Assembly: GCF_000403135.1 (NCBI RefSeq)
Contig: NZ_AQPN01000063.1
Location: forward strand, 62,001 to 126,000
Source of the DNA: Arcticibacter svalbardensis MN12-7
GTDB lineage: Bacteria; Bacteroidota; Bacteroidia; Sphingobacteriales; Sphingobacteriaceae
DNA length: 64,000 nucleotides
Direction: 5' to 3'
The notes under the pieces: generated by a model
What the model saw: only the letters and a program-made list of their open reading frames with translations
What the model was told of the DNA's origin: nothing
Database searches by the model: none
Part shown: positions 7,179 through 14,700 of the stretch, one piece after another
Layout: the number at the start of each line of letters is the position of its first letter
How positions within the stretch are numbered: the stretch's first letter is position 1
Position numbers and translations under genes: made by a program

Positions 7179-9595
7179 CGTAGTCTGTATTTCTTAGCAA
7201 AATAGCGGTTCGCTAAATTAGTCAATATGATAATAGTAATGGTACTCATAGGCATTAATATAGCTGCTGTGAGCGGATAAAGCCTCCCCTGAACAGCAAA
7301 AAAAACACCTATCAAATTATAAATTGTCGCTATCATAAAACTACACTTTATAATTAACACTGCACTTTTTGCCTGACTTATAAACTGAGGCAACTTACCC
7401 ATAGCACTTCCTTTCAAAATAGCATCACTGCCTGGGGTGAAATTATTTATATTGTCGGTAACCGCAACACCAAGGTCACTCTGGCGCAGTGCCCCTGCAT
7501 CATTCAACCCATCGCCGAGCATCATCACCACATTTTGATCAACCTGAAGTTTTTGTACATACTCCAGTTTATCCTGCGGACTTTGGTTAAAAAGCATAGG
7601 TACATATTCTGGGAATACTTCCATCAGATCCTTTTTTTCATCTGAATGATCTCCTGAAATTACATGCAACCTATATTGAACTTTCAATGAAACAATAAGG
7701 TCTTTCAAACTCGTCCGCCATTTCTGATTGATCTTGAAATAACCTTTATACTGCCCATCAATACGCACATGAACAGTTGAAGCATTACTTAAGGACAAGG
7801 CTTGAGGAGATACAAATGAACGGCTTCCCATAAGCACTTCATGACGATCAAAAAATGCAGAAATACCTTTACCTGGAATCTCGCGATAGCTATCTGCCTT
7901 TAAATAATCTTTACCATCTAACCATTTCGTAATCTGACGACTTAAAGGATGAGATGAATTTCTCGCAACAGAGGAAACCAGCGAACCTTCAAAAAGGGTC
8001 AATTCTCCTGAAAAGGTTAAGTTATTAGTTTCAGGACAACTTATTGTTCCCGTCTTATCAAATACTACCGTATCAATACGGGCCAGCTGTTCAACCACAT
8101 CGGTATTTTTAAGATAAAAATCATTCCGATCAAATATCCCCAGCACCGTAGATAAAGTTAAGGGAGTACTCAACGCAAGCACACAGGGACATGCCACAAT
8201 AAGCACAGAAGAAAATGCATCCCAACCCTTACTTGTATCACCCATATACCACCAAAAACCCGCAGACACTAAAGCAATAGCAATAACTGCTAGGCTAAAA
8301 TATTGAGCAATAGTATCATTAAAATTCTTGATCTTACTTTGATCACTTCTCTTGAAAGCTTCATTATTCCAAAGGCGGGTCAGATAACTTTGAGAGACCG
8401 GTTTCACAACTTCCAGTTCTATAGCTTCACCAATTTGCCTCCCCCCTGCATATATAATTTCACCAAGCACTTTTGATTGAGGTTGAGACTCTCCGGTAAC
8501 GAAGCTAAAATCAAAACAGCCCGTTCCTTTCATCAAAATTGAATCGGCAGGTACGATCTCATTGTTACGCACTAAAATTCTTGCGCCAATCTCCAGATCG
8601 TTAATCGGAACAGGAACCTCTATCCCTTCTTCATTCAATAGCGTTACAGCCACTGGAAAATACGATCGATAATCACGATTAAAGGAAATATGGTTGTACG
8701 TGCGCTGTTTTACCCATCTTCCCATTAACAGTAGAAAAACAAGTCCGGTTAAGGTATCTGAAAAACCAGGACCCGCACCACTTATGATCTCATAGGCCGA
8801 GCGCATAAATAACACCGCTACAATCAGAGCTAGAGGTGTATCCAGGTTAATTACTTTATTTTTCAAACTTCCCCAAGCCGATACAAAGAAATCGCGACTA
8901 CAGTAAAAAGTAGCTACACTGGCAAAAGCTAAATTCAGCCAACCAAATAAGGTTTGAAACTGATGCTCTAAAGAAGACAGTCCCAAATACTCAGGAAAGC
9001 TGAATAGCATTACATTTCCCATGCAAAATCCAGAGACTGCGATCTTAAGAATCAATTCACGATTTACAGCGTTGCTTTTGTCTTTAACAATATCCTGTAA
9101 ACTGATAAGCGGTTCGTACCCAATTGAAATCAGAATTTCAACCAGGCTTTTCAGCGGAAGTTCATGATGATCAAAGGTAATTTCAACCTGCTTCTTTAAA
9201 AAGTCAACTCTTGAATGCGCTACAGCTGGATGAATTTTATGAAGATGCTCCAGTAACCATAGACAAGAACTGCAATGAATTGCTGGAATATAAAAGGTAA
9301 TAAGCGTTCGTTTTTCATCCGTATAATCAACCAGTTTAGAAAATATACCAGGTTCATTTAAATACTCCAGATGTTGTTCAGTATAACTTTTCTTCTCTCC
9401 CGGCGAGCTATTATAATTATAATAACTACATAGATTATTTTGAGCTAATATTTGATAAACCCCCTTGCATCCTGCACAACAGAATAATTTATCATCAACT
9501 ATTAAAGGTTCTGTGACAATATTATCCCCACAATGAAAGCATAATGTTTTGATCGATGTATCAGATGATGTCATAATACTTCTATAAGAGATCAA
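7175..9595 (-). CDS. ccoI: Copper-transporting P1B-type ATPase CcoI (FixI)
   Basis: An 806-residue heavy-metal ATPase that exports copper for assembly of the oxidase active site. In order: an N-terminal cysteine-rich metal region (CFHCGD, CCAGCKGV), a heavy-metal-associated domain (HCSSCLW), membrane helices, the actuator motif TGES, the intramembrane metal motif CPC (VACPCVLAL), the phosphorylation site DKTGTI, HPLS and the hinge GDGLNDAGAL. The FixI-type N-terminus and the overlap with ccoS separate it from detoxifying CopA. The start at 9595 is used; Met8 at 9574 (MTSSDTS) is an equally good alternative. Transcription would run from the region that holds the FNR box. Confidence 0.94.
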   Translation of the reverse strand: MISYRSIMTSSDTSIKTLCFHCGDNIVTEPLIVDDKLFCCAGCKGVYQILAQNNLCSYYNYNSSPGEKKSYTEQHLEYLNEPGIFSKLVDYTDEKRTLITFYIPAIHCSSCLWLLEHLHKIHPAVAHSRVDFLKKQVEITFDHHELPLKSLVEILISIGYEPLISLQDIVKDKSNAVNRELILKIAVSGFCMGNVMLFSFPEYLGLSSLEHQFQTLFGWLNLAFASVATFYCSRDFFVSAWGSLKNKVINLDTPLALIVAVLFMRSAYEIISGAGPGFSDTLTGLVFLLLMGRWVKQRTYNHISFNRDYRSYFPVAVTLLNEEGIEVPVPINDLEIGARILVRNNEIVPADSILMKGTGCFDFSFVTGESQPQSKVLGEIIYAGGRQIGEAIELEVVKPVSQSYLTRLWNNEAFKRSDQSKIKNFNDTIAQYFSLAVIAIALVSAGFWWYMGDTSKGWDAFSSVLIVACPCVLALSTPLTLSTVLGIFDRNDFYLKNTDVVEQLARIDTVVFDKTGTISCPETNNLTFSGELTLFEGSLVSSVARNSSHPLSRQITKWLDGKDYLKADSYREIPGKGISAFFDRHEVLMGSRSFVSPQALSLSNASTVHVRIDGQYKGYFKINQKWRTSLKDLIVSLKVQYRLHVISGDHSDEKKDLMEVFPEYVPMLFNQSPQDKLEYVQKLQVDQNVVMMLGDGLNDAGALRQSDLGVAVTDNINNFTPGSDAILKGSAMGKLPQFISQAKSAVLIIKCSFMIATIYNLIGVFFAVQGRLYPLTAAILMPMSTITIIILTNLANRYFAKKYRLR

Positions 9596-9620
9596 AGATG
9601 CAATATGCGTTTAAACATCC

Positions 9621-9635
9621 TAATGACAGACATTA
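9621..9635. promoter_or_regulatory. Inverted repeat TAATG-N5-CATTA upstream of ccoI
   Basis: Five-base arms TAATG and CATTA flank a 5-base spacer, 26 bases upstream of the longest ccoI start. The left arm shares AATGACA with the ccoNO repeats. It may be an operator for either divergent gene. Confidence 0.35.
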
Positions 9636-9643
9636 ATATTAAA

Positions 9644-9659
9644 TGTGACCTTTATCACT
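9644..9659. promoter_or_regulatory. CRP-like binding site
   Basis: TGTGA-CCTTTA-TCACT matches the CRP-type consensus TGTGA-N6-TCACA at nine of ten positions. It lies in the ccoI/sigma-factor divergent region, 18 bases from the FNR box, so two Crp/Fnr-family proteins could act here. Function is inferred from sequence only. Confidence 0.45.
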
Positions 9660-9677
9660 TCTCTAGCACACGCTACA

Positions 9678-9691
9678 TTGATTACAATCAA
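9678..9691. promoter_or_regulatory. FNR-family box (TTGAT-N4-ATCAA)
   Basis: TTGATTACAATCAA is an exact match to the palindromic FNR/ANR consensus. Its centre is about 90 bases from both the ccoI start (9595) and the ECF sigma factor start (9778). FNR-type regulators switch on cbb3 oxidase genes when oxygen is low in many bacteria, so control of ccoIS is a reasonable inference; control of the sigma gene is also possible. I found no full FNR box upstream of ccoNO. Confidence 0.7.
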
Positions 9692-9777
9692 ATTTAACAA
9701 TGACCACCATCACTAACATTTTAAACTTGTAGTGCTTTATTTGTATATAACGAGACCTCCCCTTTACGTTACTAATT

Positions 9778-10266
9778 ATGAATAAGGAGCAATTTAACTG
9801 TTTGATAAGTAAGCATATTCGGTATCTGAAGCCTCATGCAATGAAATTCACCCAGAATGAAGATGATGCAAAAGACTTGATTCAGGATACACTAATTAAA
9901 GCAATTGTAAATTGGGACAAATTCAGAGACGACACCAACATAAAGGGATGGTTATTTATCATTATGCGGAATTTATTCGTGAACCAGTATCGAAAGAAAA
10001 AATATATAACCTGCCCAATAGAGCAGGCAGAAGACTTTCAACTTCGGGTGAACAATGCAGCTGAATCGAACATGAATATTCAATATATTAATTCTTTATT
10101 GAACAAGCTGCCTTGCCAATATCAGCAACCACTTCAAATGTTCATTGATGGTTATAAATATCAAGAAATCAATGATAAGCTTAAAGGACCCATCGGAACC
10201 ACGAAGAATAGAATTTACAAAGCCAGAAAGATTTTAATTAAAGCCCTTTTACCCGAAGAAAATTAA
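9778..10266 (+). CDS. ECF-family RNA polymerase sigma factor
   Basis: A 162-residue sigma-70-like factor. Region 2 is recognisable as DDAKDLIQDTLIKAI followed by IKGWLFIIMRNLFVNQYR, and region 4 as YQQPLQMFIDGYKYQEINDKL with TTKNRIYKARKIL. No anti-sigma gene follows it; the next gene is convergent. It is divergent from ccoI and shares with it the region carrying the FNR box and CRP-like site, which suggests oxygen-linked expression. Target genes cannot be read from the sequence. Confidence 0.88.
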   Translation: MNKEQFNCLISKHIRYLKPHAMKFTQNEDDAKDLIQDTLIKAIVNWDKFRDDTNIKGWLFIIMRNLFVNQYRKKKYITCPIEQAEDFQLRVNNAAESNMNIQYINSLLNKLPCQYQQPLQMFIDGYKYQEINDKLKGPIGTTKNRIYKARKILIKALLPEEN

Positions 10267-10316
10267 AATAAGGTCCTTGGAACAGATACATCTCATCCAT
10301 TTCAAGAACCCTATTT
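10266..10316. terminator. Imperfect hairpin between convergent genes
   Basis: Arms at 10266-10282 and 10300-10316 pair at 14 of 17 positions with A-rich and T-rich outer ends. Lying between the sigma factor and the last gene of the peptidase series, it could end transcription from both sides. Confidence 0.45.
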
Positions 10317-10340
10317 GTGGATGCCACAATTAGAAAGCAC

Positions 10341-13133
10341 TTATTTCATTAAATAAAGCTCATTAAACAAGAGTTTAAATGTACTATGGGACTGTGCCCT
10401 GAAAGTAATTTCAGGCCCAAAAGCATAAAACATTCCAGAACCTACCGGGGAACTGAAGGCAGCAACGCCATCTTTTAAATAGGCTTGTCCCCATGCCCAA
10501 CCACTTCGCAATGGCTTATCTGTAGTAAACCACGCTAGAGGTTTCAGCCCTTTTGCCTCAGCTCCTTCATTAAGTTTAAATACAGGACTATTATCAAAAT
10601 TAACATCACCCTCCTTAGGCATACCCCATGCTGCAGGTTGCTCATTGTCAAAAGATGCTCGTAATAAACTACCCGGAACATAAAACTTAGTTCCAGGCAA
10701 AGGTTTTTCAACTCCTAAACTATCCTTTTCTGCCAATGCATTACTTACAGGTAGTCCCAAATGATAAGCAAGATTTGTGCTTGTACCGATAGTAACTACA
10801 CTCCCTCCGGCTTTCAGGAACTTCAACAGCTGTGGAATAGATTTTTCAGCAGTAATTTTCCCTAACATTCTCCTGTATTCTACAGGAATCTCTTCAGCTA
10901 AAGGAGGTTTGTTCATCATGGCATAACGATCGTTTTCTACCCCTTTATATGGAGGTATTGCTCGTGTAACAAACACAATCACATCATATTTTTTATTCAA
11001 ATTTCCAGCATCAATCTGCTGAGGGTAGATCACTTCAAAAGGAAAGTGGTATTGCTCCATGATCCAACGCACCCAGCCTGATGGAATTGAACCACCATAT
11101 GTATCCCAAAGAGCAATCCGCATAGGAGATACTTTTTTGAGCCCATCTGGCCGTTGTGCCGCTACCATAACTTTAATACCCAGATTTATTACTGATTTTT
11201 CAAGTACTGATTTCGCTTTAGCACTACCTGCAACATAGAAAGTTCCTGCAGTAATATCCGGCAATCCATCAATACCTTTTGGCAAACGATATACCACCAA
11301 ACCAGCTTTCAATAGATCATTCACAGCAATGAACGAATTATTCACTTTTGCATCAAGATAATAACCTGATGCAGCAGTAGCAGCCAATGTTTGCTTCAAA
11401 GGTTCCTGCAATTCGCCATAAGGCACTTGCTGAAAGGGCCCATCAAAATCATCAAGGATCCGGTCGAAGTCTACACCCATTTGAAAAGCCAAGGTCCAGC
11501 CTGCCGCATCATAAGGCCGTATCGGTGGTCCTCCCGGATACTGAAAATCATTAGGATGATCCTGAGGCTCAAACATATCCAAAACATGCGGACGAAAAGC
11601 CTGATTAGTTTTCACAATATAGGATCCCGCTAAATACGATTTACCTTTTACTGTAAAACCAGCAGTTGCCTTTTCAACAGATATACCCGTTTTAATAAGT
11701 GCATTAATAAACTTTACTGCAGTTGGAAAGTCAGTCTGGTCTGCAGAAATAATATATCCTCTGGGATCCCTCAATTCAGGATTCTTCAGTACATCATTAT
11801 AATATTTGATTGGAATTTCATTACCGCGTGTCATCCATCCCATCGGATCATTCGGATCCACTTTAACCTCTTTGCCCAGAGCTTTCTGGTCAGCAGCATA
11901 CGATGTTGAAATCTTGTTTGATTTATTGGGCGACAAGGTCCAATTATCCTTATTACCTCTATCTATACCATTCTTGCCCATTTTGTAAATATTGAACAAG
12001 ACTTCATCCCGCTGCCGTGCGGCATAATCTAAAACAGCATAGTTTAATGATACTGAATAATCTATAGATTGTCTGAAATGCCATTCATCCTGTGGTAAAA
12101 CAGGATTTGGTGTTGCCCCATTAGGTATCAGCCTTGCAGGAACTAACGGAACTTTTTCAGGTGTAGGATTGCCTATGATCTCAGTAAGCAGACCAATCAT
12201 ATTATGATATTGTGTAGTGGTACGCAATCCCCCGTTATACCAGGTAGAAAAACTTGATCCGTTTAAACGGGTATACCCTGGTTTGTCCTCAACATTTAGC
12301 CTGTTATACATGGCTGCCCCTAATGCATCAATACCGGTTATCATGAGTGGATCAAAAAAGTAATTAAAGGGATCCCTATATGGCGGACCTGCAAGAACTG
12401 AACCTTCCGGACCTCTTTGATGATGATTATACATAATTTGAGGCATCCACTCCAGGAAGAGCTGGCGTCCCATATTCCAAGACTCCTTCATATTCATGAT
12501 ATAAAAATCACGGTTATTATCATGCCCGATATACTTTTGGTATAATACTGGCAACTGATTAACCGTACGCTTTTTAACATCAGCATTGCGCATATACCAG
12601 TTGGAAACAAGCTCTTGCCCATCCGGATTAGCATGCGTAAACAAAATCACCACATTTTTAAGGATTCGCATAGTTTCAGCGTCATTCCTACTTACAAAAT
12701 TGTAAATAGTTTCTATGAGCTGATGGGAACCAACAACTTCATTAGCATGAAGCCCGCCATCAATCCAAACCACTGCTTTGCCCTCTTCCGACAGAGAAAG
12801 TGCTTGTGCATCTGTCAACCCCTCAGCCCGCGCCAGCCTCTGGGAAATCTCCTTATACTTCGCTATATTTTTTATGTTTTCAGGCGATGAAACCACAAGC
12901 ATATATTGGTGCCTTCCTTCTTCTGTTAGCCCAATGTCGGTTAATTTTACGCGATCTGACGTCTCCGCAATTTTTTTTAAATACGCTTCTATTTTTGTGT
13001 AGTTCGTTAACTTATAATCATCACCTATATTAAACCCGAAAAATTCTTTAGGAGATGGAACAGTTTGCGACTGGCTCATAAAGGATGAAGCAACTAATGC
13101 CGCAGTAAGGATACTGATAATTTTGATTTTCAT
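10341..13133 (-). CDS. Secreted M14-family zinc carboxypeptidase-like protein (first copy)
   Basis: A 930-residue exported protein: signal peptide to about residue 22 (ending SFMSQSQ), then an M14 peptidase domain and a long C-terminal region that looks like a class I glutamine amidotransferase-type fold. Zinc ligands are visible as HANE (His129, Glu132) and His237 or His238 in MYNHHQRGP; LLTEIIGNPTP holds a likely catalytic Glu. It should trim C-terminal residues from peptides in the periplasm or outside. It is the last gene of the susC-led series, 40 bases after the amidohydrolase. A close paralogue lies at 14.7-17.4 kb, with long identical blocks such as PSPKEFFGFNIGDDYKLT. Confidence 0.85.
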   Translation of the reverse strand: MKIKIISILTAALVASSFMSQSQTVPSPKEFFGFNIGDDYKLTNYTKIEAYLKKIAETSDRVKLTDIGLTEEGRHQYMLVVSSPENIKNIAKYKEISQRLARAEGLTDAQALSLSEEGKAVVWIDGGLHANEVVGSHQLIETIYNFVSRNDAETMRILKNVVILFTHANPDGQELVSNWYMRNADVKKRTVNQLPVLYQKYIGHDNNRDFYIMNMKESWNMGRQLFLEWMPQIMYNHHQRGPEGSVLAGPPYRDPFNYFFDPLMITGIDALGAAMYNRLNVEDKPGYTRLNGSSFSTWYNGGLRTTTQYHNMIGLLTEIIGNPTPEKVPLVPARLIPNGATPNPVLPQDEWHFRQSIDYSVSLNYAVLDYAARQRDEVLFNIYKMGKNGIDRGNKDNWTLSPNKSNKISTSYAADQKALGKEVKVDPNDPMGWMTRGNEIPIKYYNDVLKNPELRDPRGYIISADQTDFPTAVKFINALIKTGISVEKATAGFTVKGKSYLAGSYIVKTNQAFRPHVLDMFEPQDHPNDFQYPGGPPIRPYDAAGWTLAFQMGVDFDRILDDFDGPFQQVPYGELQEPLKQTLAATAASGYYLDAKVNNSFIAVNDLLKAGLVVYRLPKGIDGLPDITAGTFYVAGSAKAKSVLEKSVINLGIKVMVAAQRPDGLKKVSPMRIALWDTYGGSIPSGWVRWIMEQYHFPFEVIYPQQIDAGNLNKKYDVIVFVTRAIPPYKGVENDRYAMMNKPPLAEEIPVEYRRMLGKITAEKSIPQLLKFLKAGGSVVTIGTSTNLAYHLGLPVSNALAEKDSLGVEKPLPGTKFYVPGSLLRASFDNEQPAAWGMPKEGDVNFDNSPVFKLNEGAEAKGLKPLAWFTTDKPLRSGWAWGQAYLKDGVAAFSSPVGSGMFYAFGPEITFRAQSHSTFKLLFNELYLMK

Positions 13134-13173
13134 TTTTAAGGGATGAATTTTAGTACTCGTTCGTTATGCGCAA

Positions 13174-14619
13174 TTATTTCCTGTAGTCAAGAGCAGGTTT
13201 TCTATCCCCCAGCATCGATTCATATTTAAAATCAGCCCCTCTTCTTTCTGCAAATTCCTTTTTAGCAGCTGTTAGCACGTCCGGACTATTAAACAAATCG
13301 TAGGCAGATAACGCAATTGTTTTTGCCGCTACCATCATACCTTTTGCTCCTATTGTGTTCCCTGCAGCGGCCACATTTTGCCAGCTATGTCCCGAAGATC
13401 CAGGAACAAACGTTGCAGTCATAATTCCAGCAGTTGGCGTATTCCAGCTTACATCACCTACATCAGATGAAGCACCACCAGTACCTCCTTTTTCAATTAC
13501 TTCAAACGGAACTACCGAATCTGTTGTCTCTAACGGCGGGTTTTTACCCCCATGAAAAGTAGACTGTATCTTTTCTGCGAAAGCCTTTTCCGCCGGGGTA
13601 TAAGCAAAACCACCCACTATTTTCAGATTTTCGTACATGATCTTCGAAAGAGGAACATTAGGCAACATATTATAGGTACCACCAATCACCTCATAATCCA
13701 TAGTTGTGCCTGCTCCCATGGCAGCACCTTGTGCAGCCTTAACTACCCGGTCCCACACATCTTTTAACACCTGAATATCCGGATTTCGCACATAATAATA
13801 TACCTCAGCAAAGGCAGGCACTACATTTGGAGCCTCACCACCATGCGTAATCACATAGTGAATCCGGGTATCTGAAGGAATATGTTCACGCATCATATTC
13901 ACCATATTATCCATTCCTTCTACAGCATCAAGTGCCGACCTTCCTTTTTCTGGTGCTGCAGATGCATGAGCCGCAATGCCATGAAATCTGAATTTTGCAC
14001 TTTTATTTGCCAACCAAGGAAAGACACTTGCAGTGTTGTCGTTACCCGGATGCCAGTGTAATACGGCATCCACATCATTGAACAGACCTGCACGCACCAG
14101 GTAAACCTTACCTGATCCTCCTTCTTCAGCCGGACAGCCATACACCTTTAGTGTACCTTTCCCTCCTGAACTTTTCATCCAATCTTTTACAGCAATAGCC
14201 GCTGCTACAGAAGCGGTACCAAACAAATTATGACCACAACCATGTCCCGCAGCACCCTGTACCAACGCTTTTTGCACAGGCTCATCTGTTTGTGACAGAC
14301 CAGGCAAAGCATCAAATTCAGCTAAGATTCCAATAACAGGTTTCCCTGATCCGTATGTAGCCACAAATGCAGTTGGAATTTCTGCCACCCCCTTAGTTAC
14401 CATAAAACCAGCCTGCTTTAACTTATCTTCCAGCAATGCCGAACTTTTTACTTCCAAGTATCCTGGCTCTGCATACTCCCAGATTTGTTTCGCAATTTTA
14501 GCATACTCCACTTCGTGACTCTGTATCGAAGTAATCATCTTTTCTTTATCGGCATTCTGAGCCATTGCAGCAAGAGAGATGTTGAAGGCAATACTTAGCA
14601 CTATAAATCTTCTATTCAT
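13174..14619 (-). CDS. Exported M20-type amidohydrolase (AbgB-like)
   Basis: 481 residues with a signal peptide ending near LAAMAQN. The metal-binding motif GHGCGHNLFG, GCPAEEGGSGK and the dimerisation-domain segment with HASAAPEKGRSALDA place it with M20D amidohydrolases such as AbgB, which cleaves p-aminobenzoyl-glutamate, and related N-acyl-amino-acid hydrolases. The natural substrate is unknown; the neighbours suggest a peptide or acylated amino acid. It lies between the two M14 genes. A strong hairpin upstream (14653-14685) may separate it transcriptionally from the genes above. Confidence 0.87.
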   Translation of the reverse strand: MNRRFIVLSIAFNISLAAMAQNADKEKMITSIQSHEVEYAKIAKQIWEYAEPGYLEVKSSALLEDKLKQAGFMVTKGVAEIPTAFVATYGSGKPVIGILAEFDALPGLSQTDEPVQKALVQGAAGHGCGHNLFGTASVAAAIAVKDWMKSSGGKGTLKVYGCPAEEGGSGKVYLVRAGLFNDVDAVLHWHPGNDNTASVFPWLANKSAKFRFHGIAAHASAAPEKGRSALDAVEGMDNMVNMMREHIPSDTRIHYVITHGGEAPNVVPAFAEVYYYVRNPDIQVLKDVWDRVVKAAQGAAMGAGTTMDYEVIGGTYNMLPNVPLSKIMYENLKIVGGFAYTPAEKAFAEKIQSTFHGGKNPPLETTDSVVPFEVIEKGGTGGASSDVGDVSWNTPTAGIMTATFVPGSSGHSWQNVAAAGNTIGAKGMMVAAKTIALSAYDLFNSPDVLTAAKKEFAERRGADFKYESMLGDRKPALDYRK

Positions 14620-14652
14620 TACAATGATTTAACATTAAATTATAGGTTTCTA

Positions 14653-14685
14653 TAAAACTCATGCGAAGCAATCGCATGAGTTTTA
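14653..14685 (-). terminator. Strong terminator-like hairpin inside the peptidase series
   Basis: TAAAACTCATGCGA at 14653-14666 pairs perfectly with its complement at 14672-14685 around a 5-base loop, giving a 14-bp stem with AAAA/TTTT ends. It lies just after the second M14 gene in the reading direction and before the amidohydrolase. It may stop or attenuate transcription, making the last two genes a separately expressed unit. Confidence 0.7.
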
Positions 14686-14700
14686 GTATTTACATTCGTA

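Noticed and set aside
12615-13033. Plus-strand open frames opposite the M14 gene
   Set aside because: They lie wholly antisense to a well-supported gene and have no recognisable motifs.
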